A stretch of DNA of 36,402 nucleotides, from assembly GCA_003427395.1 (NCBI GenBank), contig BFEA01001124.1, positions 3,610 to 40,011 of the forward strand, in the 5' to 3' direction. Of this stretch, positions 21,420-30,627 are shown piece after piece. Every line of letters begins with the position of its first letter. The stretch's first letter is position 1. Source of the DNA: Chara braunii. Its lineage: Eukaryota > Streptophyta > Charophyceae > Charales > Characeae. The translations under genes were made by a program, and so were the position numbers. The notes under the pieces were generated by a model. That model ran no database searches. It worked only from the letters and a program-made list of their open reading frames with translations, and was not told where the DNA came from.

Positions 21420-22937
21420 TTAACCCTTACCAGCTGGTTTCTCCCTCCGTTCCTTCATCGGCGACCGGGGCGCGGATAAGGCAAGCACCGCGGGAGGCTG
21501 AGTGGCCACCCTGCTTTTTTTCGGGGACGTCAGATGCTGGCAGCCGGCAACCCTGCCACCCGCTGCGCCAGGGAAGGTGTCTGCTAGTGTCGGACAGCAG
21601 GGCGACGGGGCCTCCAAGTCGGCGCCCAAGGAATGATCGGTGTCAACGTGCCCGACGGTTTTTGTAGGCGGGGACGGAGTTGATATGGCCTGTTGTTCGC
21701 GGAGTTTGCAATCAGTGACGTCGTTGACGTCCATTCGATGAGTCGTTTTTGTCCGGCCAACTGCCATGGCGACCTTGTCGCACACGTCCCGGAGATGCAC
21801 TGCCGCCGCTAGCGGGTGCATGTCACAGGCATCCGGGTCCGCGGAAAGGCCAATGCCCACCTGAGTCTCCATTTCCATCGTCGTTGATTCGTCGTCGACG
21901 TCACCTCCGCGTTGCATCGTGTACAAGTGTCCGAACGAGTCAGATAATTCACCGCAGCCAGCATCTTCTCCACCCTCCGACCGTTCGTCCTCCCCTTCCA
22001 CTCCTTCCCCACCTTCTTTCCATTCAAGTTCTTCTTGGCCGTCCTCCACTTGTACCCATTCCTCCCCCCCATCCCTCTCGCGCATATCAGCTCCTCCCAC
22101 CGGCCCCGCGTCGACTCCCGTCGACAAGTCCTCTGCCCCCGCACACGTCTCATCTTCCGCTCGCCCGACGCCTCGTGACTGCAGGTCCGTTCCCCAGCAA
22201 GTTCGGATACCGGCGGAGTTCAAATTGCAGAGCACAGATGGCGCCCCGCTATCCAACCGTGCATTGAACTCTGCAGGCTGCCCGTCTCCGACGGCCGATG
22301 CAGTCCCCTGCCGCGTAGGAAAGTCGTCGGACGTCGCACCGGACGAAACCGAAGTGTGGATTCCGGCGGACTTCGTTTTGGCACCCATTTCCGACACTTC
22401 AGCTCCCGTGGCGCTGGTCAGGACGGGCTCCCCATCGTGTACCTCAGGAGGCTTCGTCCGGATGGTGGCGGACTTGTACTTGACGCCGGTGATCGGAACA
22501 CCGGCACTCGAGCCTCTCTCGGTGCCAACGGAAGTGGCGAATTCAGTCGTCAAGGGGAGGGCCGACCAATGTGTAGTGGATGCAGCGCGGACGCCGACAG
22601 ACTTCGCAGCGTCCAAAGGCGGCGGCTCCACGTTCTGAGAAGTTCGGATGTCGGCGAACTTAGCCGATTTGCTGGCCCCGACAGTCGTCTTGTCAGCAAG
22701 GTTCAACAACCCGACCCGGCTGCCGCTTTCCACTATTATTCCCTGGTCGTGAGTGCCAACCGATCCCGCTGACGCGGCGCCCTCTCCTGTCCCTTTGCCG
22801 CTTCCCCCACCCCCTCCACCGCCCGGAGGGCCTGGACGTCCCCCTCCCACACTCGGGGTCGCAGGGGGGACCTTCCAGTCCACGCTTCCCTTCAAAGGGC
22901 TCGTATCGAGGTCGTAAAACTCATCCGAGAGTTCCAA
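21420..22937 (-). pseudogene. Low-complexity C-terminal tail of the ParB-methyltransferase-like protein, left copy
   Basis: A 505-codon open stretch with no ATG start; it opens just after an in-frame TAA and continues the same frame as the DNA above it. It begins with a short ordered piece (ELSDEFYDLDTSP, GSVDWKVPP), then a Gly/Pro run. A long Ser/Thr/Ala-rich section follows in which KSAKFADIRTS, KSATIRTK, KSAGIHTS and NSAGIRTC recur. An acidic Glu/Gly block (around 22100-21950) and a basic end (SPMKERREKPAGKG) complete it. The recurring peptide is the 24-bp motif read in frame (22639-22662, 22451-22475, 22351-22374, 22198-22221; weaker at 22586). The tail is probably disordered. The right copy of this tail carries a 16-base deletion that this one lacks. 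Confidence 0.6.
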
Positions 22938-23759
22938 CCACCCCTTGTCTTAAAGCTCCAGAAACAAACGATCAGCGCGTTTAACGACGGCCGGGTCGGT
23001 GGCCTGGAAAAGGGGGTTCTGTGACGCCACTTTATCCACCACACCACTCCTTGCAAGTTGCAATTACTCAGACTTGGGAAGCCGCGAGCATGGCTCCCAC
23101 TGCCCATCCGAGTCCACGACGACCATGATCCACTCCCCTTCGCGGATTGCAGGCTGGATCGATCCCGGGTGCCAAATCATGTCGTGACCCCAGTCTGCTT
23201 CAGTGGAACGAGTGTGGTCGTGCCCTTCAAAGTGAATGGACTCATCCTTCCAAGAAGGATGTTCCCGCGGGACTGCACTCCCTGGACGCAAGCGAGGCGG
23301 GGCAATAGTACGGGGTTTGAGTTCCGCCAACAGCTTGCTGGGGGTCTTGCTGGGGGTGGACCTGCGAACGGGCGTCGCTGGAGTGGCCCGGCTTGACGAT
23401 GCACCTGCCGTCGAGGAGCCCGCGGGTGGAAGAACAAGAGCAGGGAGGTAATTCAGGGGGATTTCCTCGTTGCCGCTATCCTCCTTCGGAACATTCGTGT
23501 CGAAAACGACTCCGGTCGTTGTCTCTTCGTCCGTGTCAATCAATGCATTGTAACTCGCGACCCTGAGTTCTTGCTCCGACTCGACAAAGTACAAACATTC
23601 CAGCCGGTCCACGAAGTTCTTCGCATTCAAATGCGAGGCGCCATGGTAGTTGTCCAGCAACGCCAACATGTGCTCCCTGCATCGAATATACTCAGGGTCG
23701 CTGTCCCTCCTGGGCCGCGTCTCCAGGAAGAGGACCTCGTATACCCTGTCCCTTTTCCT
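22938..23759 (-). pseudogene. Segment between methyltransferase-like domain and tail, left copy
   Basis: One frame continues from the methyltransferase-like domain: YEVLFLETRPRRDSD, EYIRCREHMLALLDNYHGASHL, EVESEQELRVASYNAL-like text, then a Pro/Ser/Thr linker and W-rich WHPGSIQPAIREGEWIMVVVDSDGQWEP. Breaks specific to this copy are a TAG at 23760-23762 (Glu codon in the right copy), a TAA near 23066 and a TAA near 22950. At the position where the right copy has a TGA after QWEP this copy has a Cys codon. No catalytic domain recognised. Confidence 0.6.
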
Positions 23760-23762
23760 CTA

Positions 23763-24660
23763 ACTTAGCATGAACCACATGTCCGTGGACGGCTCCCAAG
23801 CGTGTCGCGGTTTGTCCGTCCTCGAAATAAACTCGCAGTGGTGGGCTCCCGAGTTGACCGCGCCTTTCAAGAAATATGTGTATCATAGCAACTCCGGATT
23901 CCCCTCCAACGAGATGACGTTGCGACCGCCCTTCAAAGCCTCCCACACGACTTCTGCGTGCGCCTTCCCGAGAAACATGACACCCTCCCCCTTTTTGCAC
24001 ACGAATTCCAGCAGATGGGCCAACTGCGCGGGGTTCCGTTCCATGTCCTTGTAAACTTTGCGGTCACGGCCAGGTATGACCAGGGGCCATTCACAAGGCC
24101 CAAATGACATCTCCGAGACGTGCGTCGGTGTGACTTTGACATGTGCCCCCAGAGCAGCAGCATCACCCGTCTCCAACCTCGCGTCGTAAACCACAGCGTG
24201 TTCTCCTACAAGTCGTCACCTTTGAAGAGGATGTACATGCGGTCGTCCACTGAGTACAAGTTGTTGCCGACCGCGAAGCTTTTCTACTGTTGCGGCCTCC
24301 TCACCCACTTTCCTGCCATTGCCTTGACAACGGACAGATGGCGCAGACTGGTCATGAAGTACTAGTCGTGCTCCCGGGGGACGAAAGCAACGACCGTCCA
24401 GTGCGAAGGGAACAAATGTTGTAGAAGGGCATTTAAACTCTCGAAAGCTTGCTGTGTCCACTGTGTGATATCCACAGGCTCGCACAAATCAAGAACGACA
24501 GTGTGGCATTTCGTGATCCCAACCGCTTTCTCCAACTCGACGACCTTCATCTGCGCCTCCAGAGGATCGATGCCGAAGGGCACGATGGATGTCACATCCC
24601 CTGAGTCCTGCCCCTGAATATGCACCATGCCTTCGGCGAGCGCATGCTCTTCGACCTGGT
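23763..24660 (-). pseudogene. DNA-methyltransferase-like domain, left copy
   Basis: The order of blocks fits a class-beta amino-methyltransferase: first CHTVVLDLCEPVDITQW in the place of the catalytic D-P-P-Y motif, then HWTVVAFVPREHD, later FVCKKGEGVMFLGKAHAEVVWEALKGG and RNVISLEGNPELL, which imitates the cofactor-binding motif and the acidic end of strand 2. The catalytic motif is D-L-C-E-P, so activity is doubtful. Breaks: a frame change near 24640 and a TAG at about 24363 shared with the right copy; private TAG codons near 24284 and 24220, a one-base deletion near 24207, and a TGA near 23892. Position after a ParB-like domain matches ParB-methylase fusions of phages and bacteria. The fold assignment is inferred from pattern only. 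Confidence 0.5.
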
Positions 24661-26112
24661 GCCGGTCAGCACGGAAAGGACCTTGTTCTTCCAGTCGTTG
24701 GACAACTTCTTGTTGAGAACCAGTTTTTTCGTCGCCTTGATCAACTTGTCTTTGCAGCCCATGAACGGGGGACAGTCTCTGATCAACGATGAGTCTCCAA
24801 CGAGTTTCCTGCTTCCGTCCCACAATGCTGCATCCAGTCCCTGACTTTTGAACTGCGCAAAAATCGCCTCTCTTTTTCGCAGGAAGGGATAGGAACGCGT
24901 CCAATCGGAGTCGGGCCGATTCTCATACTTGAACTGGTAGTAGTTCCATAACCGCACTAAGATGTGGTCGCACTTCACCAGATGCACTGCCTCTTGCATC
25001 CCTAGCTTCCCTTGCTTTGCCAACGCAGAGGAGTTGGTCTGCACCCACACCACCTCGCAGTTGAGAACCTTCTTCAACAGCCGACATTTCTCATTGTCCG
25101 TGAGGGCTTCCATGCTTTTCCAGCAGTGCGGATCCGGCTCGTTGACTTGGACNAACCAATCNCCGGATTCCTTTTCTTTTTTTCCTTTCTTTTNAGGCGC
25201 ATCGACGGGGATGTTGTAGACGACCTCCTTTCGCCCGGTCTTTTCATTTTCGATGTGGCTCACACCGGCCTTCACGCCCTTCACCTTTTTCTTCTTCGCG
25301 ATCCACCTCGCCCCTTCGGGTGCCAGCAGTCTGCCTGTCTCCCATTTCTCGAAAAATTCCATTCCCATTTTCCACGCGCTCTCACCGGCCATCGCAACCT
25401 GGAAATAAGATCGAAGGGCAGCAATATGCTTCCTTATGCCTTGCTCGGTCTTGTCGTCAGCGAGTGTACACAAATGATTGTACGGCGTCTTTTGAAGAGC
25501 ATCTTCACAAAACTGGCACCAANANTCCACCTGAGCCTGTTTCCCGCTCGGGTTCCCCATAACAGCTCTGGGGTAACCCTTTTCCTTCCAGCACCACCGG
25601 ATGTCCTTCATCGAAAGTTTTTGCTGTCTGGGAGGCGCCTTCAGGTCCTTCTTGTTATCCTCGGCGCTGACTAAAAAATACCCTTCGAAGTTTGCGTCGG
25701 AGAAGTACACCATTCGCGCACGCCACCTCTCGAAGTTGTACCTCACCGCCACGTATGTGCCAAGCAGCGTCCTGGTGGCGGCCGCGTTATGCTGGCCGAC
25801 AGCAGCGTAGTAGTAGTACTGGTCCGCCAGCTCGTCCTTCCAGTCCTCGGGCTTCATACGCTGTGCATGCACCCTCGACTTCGGTTTCTCTAGCCCCAAC
25901 GGCGCCAGCTTCAGTGTGGGCAGCTCGTAAGTCTTCGAGGCCTGCGAGTAGGCCGTCGTCATCGCGTCGATGATCAGCTGTGTATGCACCGGATCCAAGG
26001 AACGCTGGTTGTACCCCGCTTCCCACTCCCCGATGTCGACGACTTGCGACAGGTTAACAGGTATCTCGCGCTTTGTGCGCACGCCGTCTTTCCATTCGAG
26101 GAAATACGTCAC
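24592..26112 (-). pseudogene. ParB-like N-terminal domain and linker, left copy
   Basis: A 506-codon open stretch; its first codon is GTG and the frame also continues upstream past a TAG, so this is not a real start. ParB/sulfiredoxin-like features: IPVNLSQVVDIGEWEAGYNQRSLDP with the N-x-R box, LIIDAM, ELPTLKLAPLGL, then YYYYAAVGQHNAAATRTLL, which fits the G-x-H-R-x-x-A box with Asn for Arg. Next come NFERWRARMVYFSDANFEGYF, then a helical region with many Trp and Lys, a KK-rich segment and WKNKVLSVLTG. ParB-like domains bind DNA or cut it in a CTP-dependent manner. Ambiguous bases at 25153, 25162, 25194, 25523 and 25525 lie at the same homologous places as in the right copy. ParB likeness is moderate; function unknown. 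Confidence 0.6.
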
Positions 26113-26136
26113 ATCGACGTCGATCGGACCCGTCTG

Positions 26137-27066
26137 CTACACAGGGACGGACACGGGCTGAATCTGCGTCGAGGATGGGTGTTTGCGACTCGCAGCGCCC
26201 ACATGCCCCTCCCCTCCCTTCCTTTTTCCCCCTGACGTCTGCGGGGCCTTTGTCTTCTGTTTTTTTGATGCAGCCGCCGTGTCTCCACGGGAATCTCCCC
26301 TTCTCTCTTGTGATGACTGTTGTTCACCCTCTTCTCCAGCGGACAGGATGCAAGCAGACCTCCCCCCCAACCCCATTGTGTGACCCCCGGCTGACATCGA
26401 GGGCCGCTCTTGGACCGGTGTTCTCATCTCAACACCCGGATTGCTCAGCACCCTACGGTCTCCCCCTCTAACCGGCGAACCCGACGTCCTCTCCTCTTCT
26501 TCCCCCTCGCTGTTGTCGAAGCGACCACGTTCCTCCCCACGGTGGAGTTGGAATGAAGCACCGAAACCCAAATCTCCTCCCTCGGACGGAGCACCGCTTG
26601 ACTCGAACCCGATGCACATCTGCACAGGCTGCGACATCGCTAGGTCGCATGAGATCTTTTCCACCAAGTTGAAGAACTCCCTAGCGGAAACAAGACCTTC
26701 AGCCGCGAGTTTTGTGTAGAAAGCGGTCCTCAAGGCCCCTGCACCGAAGCCCTGGAACAGATCCCACGACAAGGCCGCCCCTTTGGAAGCAGCTACATTG
26801 TCGCCCTTCTTGTTGAGCCCGCTTTCGTTGTGTCTCTTCCCGGTGAGGGTAGACCCGTGCCTGCTTCCATGTCTGAGCCCAACGTTGTTCCTGAAGCTAG
26901 ACCAGAGGCTGAGCCGCAACCTGCGTCCGGGCCTGTTCCCGCTGCTGCAAATGCTTTGCAGAGTGTCTTGAGCCTCGCCATGAGCCAGGAATCGAGCAGG
27001 ACCACGGCTGGCGGCAGGAAGGGGCGCAAATGAAAGGCAGGCGGTGAAGAGGTGTCGAGTCCGCAT
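26137..27066 (-). pseudogene. 5' part of the ParB-methyltransferase-like gene (unique to the left copy)
   Basis: In the same frame as the ParB part and separated from it by one TAG (26137-26139); the reading QTGPIDVDVTYFLEWKDG continues after it. The segment contains a helical-looking block (GALRTAFYTKLAAEGLVSAREFFNLVEKI), MSQPVQMCIGFESS, then an acidic/Gly/Ser-rich region and a Lys-rich nuclear-localisation-like stretch (ASKKQKTKAPQ, GGKRKGG). The first hundred codons look less protein-like, so the true start is uncertain. It occupies most of the spacer between the inverted arms and shows that the left copy is the less truncated one. Confidence 0.5.
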
Positions 27067-27710
27067 GGTGGGGTAGTGATTGGCCTCAAGGCCAATACTC
27101 GCTCACGGACTGCGAAGTGACTGAGGCCACACCGTATCCTTTGGATATAGGCCTATATGTCATGTGGGGACACACACTTTCGATATAGGCCTTTATTGTA
27201 TGTGTGGCAAGACCGTGCCACCGACCACGTCTTCCCTGCCCCTTCTATGCGTCCACACATCCTAAGCATATACCGAAGTCCGCCTGTATCCGCACTTCGT
27301 CAATGTCTTAGCCAGATCATTCTTTGACGTTGCCGGTCCCCCCTCATCTTGTGTTAAGAAATATGGCGCCCAACAATGTGCCGGCGGGAACTCCCCGAAC
27401 GGACCCTTCCTCGTGTCAGGGCATCCTGTCGTGCAGCACACTTATTAGTCGACAAAAGTTCGCCGGTGTCCGGACTTCGCACAGGGGTTCTCCATTCGAA
27501 CACTGTCGCTATTCTGCCCCTTACGTGCTGTCAACAAGGGCATGCGGAGAGTTGTTCTCTGTTTAGAACATTTCCTGGCGCTGTGCAGGCGATGACGTCC
27601 AGAGGACGTCTTCACCCTCCGCTCCACGGCAACGCTCCTCCGCTTGGAGACTGTTGTGTTTACTACACGCCACGAATTTTGTTTTTGTATGCTGCGTCTT
27701 GGCTAGTCCG
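27067..27710. other. Spacer DNA up to the inner breakpoint
   Basis: No gene recognised. Two ATAGGCCT-containing direct repeats of about 35-40 bases start near 27143 and 27181. Two 24-bp motif copies lie at 27275-27298 and 27455-27479, the first reading GAAGTCCGCCTGTATCC then GCACTTC. Right-arm homology begins at 27711. Confidence 0.6.
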
Positions 27711-29119
27711 TGGATCCGGTGCATACACAGCTGATCATCGACGCGATGACAACGGCCTACTCGTAGGCCTCGAAGACTTACGAGCTGCCCACACTGAAGC
27801 TGGCGCCGTTGGGGCTAGAGAAACCGAAGTCGGGGGTGCGTGCACAGCAAATGAAGCCCGAGGACTGGAAGGACGAGCTGGCGGACCAATACTACTACTA
27901 CGCTGCTGCCGTCCAGCATAACGCGGCCGCCACCAGGACGCTGCTTGGCACAGACGTGGCGGTGAGGTACAACTTCGAGAGGTGGCCTGCGCGAATGATG
28001 TACTTCTCCGACGCGGACTTCGAAGGGTATTTTTTGGTCAGCGCCGAGGATAACAAGAAGGACCTGAAGGCGCCTCCCAGACAGCAGAAACTTTCGATGA
28101 AGGACATCCGGTGGTGCTGGAAGGAAAAGGGTTACCCCAGAGCTGTTATGGGGAACCCGAGCGGGAAACAGGCTCAGGTGGANTNTTGGTGCCAGTTTTG
28201 TGAAGATGCTCTTCAAAAGACGCCGTACAATCATTTGTGTACACTCGCTGACGACAAGACCGAGCAAGGCATAAGGAAGCATATTGCTGCCCTTCGATCT
28301 TATTTCCAGGTTGCGATGGCCAGTGAGAGCGCGTGGAAAATGGGAATGGAATTTTTCGAGAAATGGGAGACAGGCAGACTGCTGGCACCCGAAGGGGCGA
28401 GGTGGATCGCGAAGAAGAAAAAGGTGAAGGGCGTGAAGGCCGGTGTGAGCCACATCGAAAATGAAAAGACCGGGCGAAAGGAGGTCGTCTACAACATCCC
28501 CGTCGATGCGCCTNAAAAGAAAGGAAAAAAAGAAAAGGAATCCGGNGATTGGTTNGTCCAAGTCAACGAGCCGGATCCGCACTGCTGGAAAAGCATGGAA
28601 GCCCTCACGGACAATGAGAAATGTCGGCTGTTGAAGAAGGTTCTCAACTGCGAGGTGGTGTGGGTGCAGACCAACTCCTCTGCGTTGGCAAAGCAAGGGA
28701 AGTTGGGGATGCAAGAGGCAGTGCATCTGGTGAAGTGCGACCACATCTTGGTGCGGTTATGGAACTACTACCAGTTCAAGTATGAGAATCGGCCCGACTC
28801 CGATTGGACGCGTTCCTATCCCTTCCTGCGAAAAAGAGAGAAGTTTTTTTCGCAGTTCAAAAGCGAGGGACTGGATGCAGCATTGTGGGACGGAAGCAGG
28901 AAACTCGTTGGAGACTCATCGTTGTTCAGAGACTGTCCCCCGTTCATGGGCTGCGAAGACGACAAGTTGATCAAGGCGGCGAAAAAACTGGTTCTCAACA
29001 AGAAGTTGTCCAACGACTGGAAGAACAAGGTCCTTTCCGTGCTGACCGGCACCAGGTCGAAGAGCATGCGCTCGTCGAAGGCATGGTGCATATTCAGGGG
29101 CAGGACTCAGGGGATGTGA
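27711..29119 (+). pseudogene. ParB-like domain and linker, right copy (5' truncated)
   Basis: Picks up at DPVHTQLIIDAM without the upstream half of the ParB box, then meets a private TAG near 27764 (Gln codon in the left copy). From 27809 it is open to 29119 through LADQYYYYAA, QHNAAATRTLLGT, NFERWPARMMYFSD and the Trp/Lys-rich linker. Ambiguous bases at 28183, 28185, 28514, 28546 and 28555 mirror those of the left copy. The shared frame change to the methyltransferase-like part lies near 29070. No function can remain. Confidence 0.65.
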
Positions 29120-29910
29120 CATCCATCGTGCCCTTCGGCGTCGATCCTCTGGAGGCGCAGATGAAGGTCGTCGAGTTGGAGAAAGCGGTTGGGATCACGA
29201 AATGCCACACTGCCATTCTTGATTTGTGCGAGCCTGTGGATATCACACAGTGGACACAGCAAGCTTTCGAGAGTTTAAATGCCCTTCTACAACATTTGTT
29301 CCCTTCGCACTGGACGGTCGTTGCTTTCGTCCCCCGGGAGCACGACTAGTACTTCATGACCAGTCTGCGCCATCTGTTCGTTGTCAAGGCAATGGCAGGA
29401 AAGTGGGTGAGGAGGCCGCAGCAGAAGAAAAGCTTCGCGGTCGGCAACAACTTGTACTAAGTGGACGACCGCATGTACATCCTCTTCAAAGGTGACGACT
29501 TGCAGGAGAACACGTCTGTGGTTTACGACGCGAGGTTCGAGGCGGGTGATGCTGCTGCTCTGGGGGCACATGTCAAAGTCACACCGACGCACATCTCGGA
29601 GATGTCGTTTGGGCCTTGTGAATGGCCCCTGGTCATACCTGGCCGTGACCCCAAAGTTTTTAAGGACATGGAATGGAACCCCGCGCAGTTGGCCCATCCG
29701 CTGGAATTCGTGTGCAAAAAGGGGGAGGGTGTCATGTTTCTCGGGAAGGCGCACGCAGAAGTCGTGTGGGAGGCTTTGAAGGGCGGTCGCAACGTCATCT
29801 CGTTGGAGGGGAATTCGGAGTTGCTACAATACACGTTGGATTTCCTGAAAGGCGCGGTCAACTCGGGAGCCCACCACTGCGAGTTTATTTCGAGGACGGA
29901 CAAACCGTGA
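29070..29910 (+). pseudogene. DNA-methyltransferase-like domain, right copy
   Basis: One frame carries EGMVHIQGQDSGDVTSIVPFG, CHTAILDLCEPVDITQW, HWTVVAFVPREHD, a stop, then WVRRPQQKKSFAVGNNLY, another stop, and DDRMYILFKGDD, FVCKKGEGVMFLGKAHAEV, EALKGGRNVISLEG. The TAG after PREHD (29347-29349) is also in the left copy; the TAA at 29458-29460 and the TGA at 29908-29910 are private. The last replaces a CGA Arg codon that survives in the left copy, a CpG-type change. Fold and caveats are as for the left copy. Confidence 0.5.
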
Positions 29911-30627
29911 CACGCTTGGGAGCCGTCCACGGACATGTGGTTCAAGCTAAGCGAGAGGAAAAGGGACATGGTATACGAGGTCCTCTTCCAAGAGACGTGG
30001 CCCAGGAGGGACAGCGACCCTGAGTATATTCGATGCAGGGAGCACATGTTGGCGTTGCTGGACAACTACCATGGCGCCTCGCGTTTGAATGCGAAGAACT
30101 TCCTGGACCGGCTGGAGTGTTTGAACTTTGTCGAGTCGGAGCAAGAACTCAGGGTCGCGAGTTACAATGCATTGATTGCCACGGACGAAGAGGCAACGAC
30201 CGGAGTCGTTTTCGACACGAATGTTCCGAAGGAGGATAGCGGCAACGAGGAAATCCCCCTGAATTACCTCCCTACTCCTGTTCTTCCACCCCCGGGCTCC
30301 TCGACGGCAGGTGCATCGTCAAGCCAGGCCACTCCAGCGACGCCCAATCACAGGTCCACCCCCGGCAAGACCCCCAGCAAGCTGTTGGCGGAACTCACAC
30401 CCTGTACTGTTGCCCCGCCTCGCTTGCGTCCAGGGAGTGCAGTCCCGCCGGAACATCCTTCTTGGAAGGATGAGTCCATTCACTTTGAAGGGCACGACCA
30501 CACTCGTTCCACTGAAGCAGACTGGGGTCACGACATGATTTGGCACCCGGGATCGATCCAGCCTGCAATCCGCGAAGGGGAGTGGATAATGGCCGTCGTG
30601 GACTCGGCCGGGCAGTGGGAGCCATGA
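29911..30627 (+). pseudogene. Segment between methyltransferase-like domain and tail, right copy
   Basis: Continues in the same frame after the TGA: HAWEPSTDMWFKLSERKRD, then CREHMLALLDNYHG, ESEQELRVASYNAL, a Pro/Ser/Thr linker and WHPGSIQPAIREGEW. It ends at a TGA at 30625-30627 after QWEP where the left copy has TGC. Apart from that stop the frame continues into the tail, supporting one long ancestral gene. Confidence 0.6.

Larger units (their letters stand above)
17859..25997 (+). repeat. Left arm of an 8.1-kb inverted duplication
   Basis: The reverse complement of this segment matches 27711-35827 from end to end, with substitutions and small indels. By eye divergence is a few percent, locally 6-7 percent. 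The outer edge is ACATGTTATTCG inside the last codons of the transposase; the inner edge is TGGATCCGGTG inside the ParB-like domain. Unlike the right arm, this copy continues into related element sequence on both sides, so it is the more complete copy. Genes inside run on the minus strand. Confidence 0.93.

Noticed and set aside
24362-24904. 180-codon frame as an independent gene
   Set aside because: Only its last part (after about 24640) is protein-like and continues the ParB gene after a frame change; the earlier part is a shadow of the linker frame.
26830-27033. Pro/Ala-rich plus-strand frame (EARPEAEPQPASGPVPAAA) as a gene
   Set aside because: It is opposite the 5' part of the ParB-like gene, has no supporting motif and is short. 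I could not exclude it fully because the minus-strand reading is also weak there.
27815-28744. 309-codon minus-strand frame in the right arm, and the matching plus-strand frame 25012-25674 in the left arm
   Set aside because: These are antisense to the ParB-like linker. The sense strand has the recognisable domain and conserved protein-like composition.
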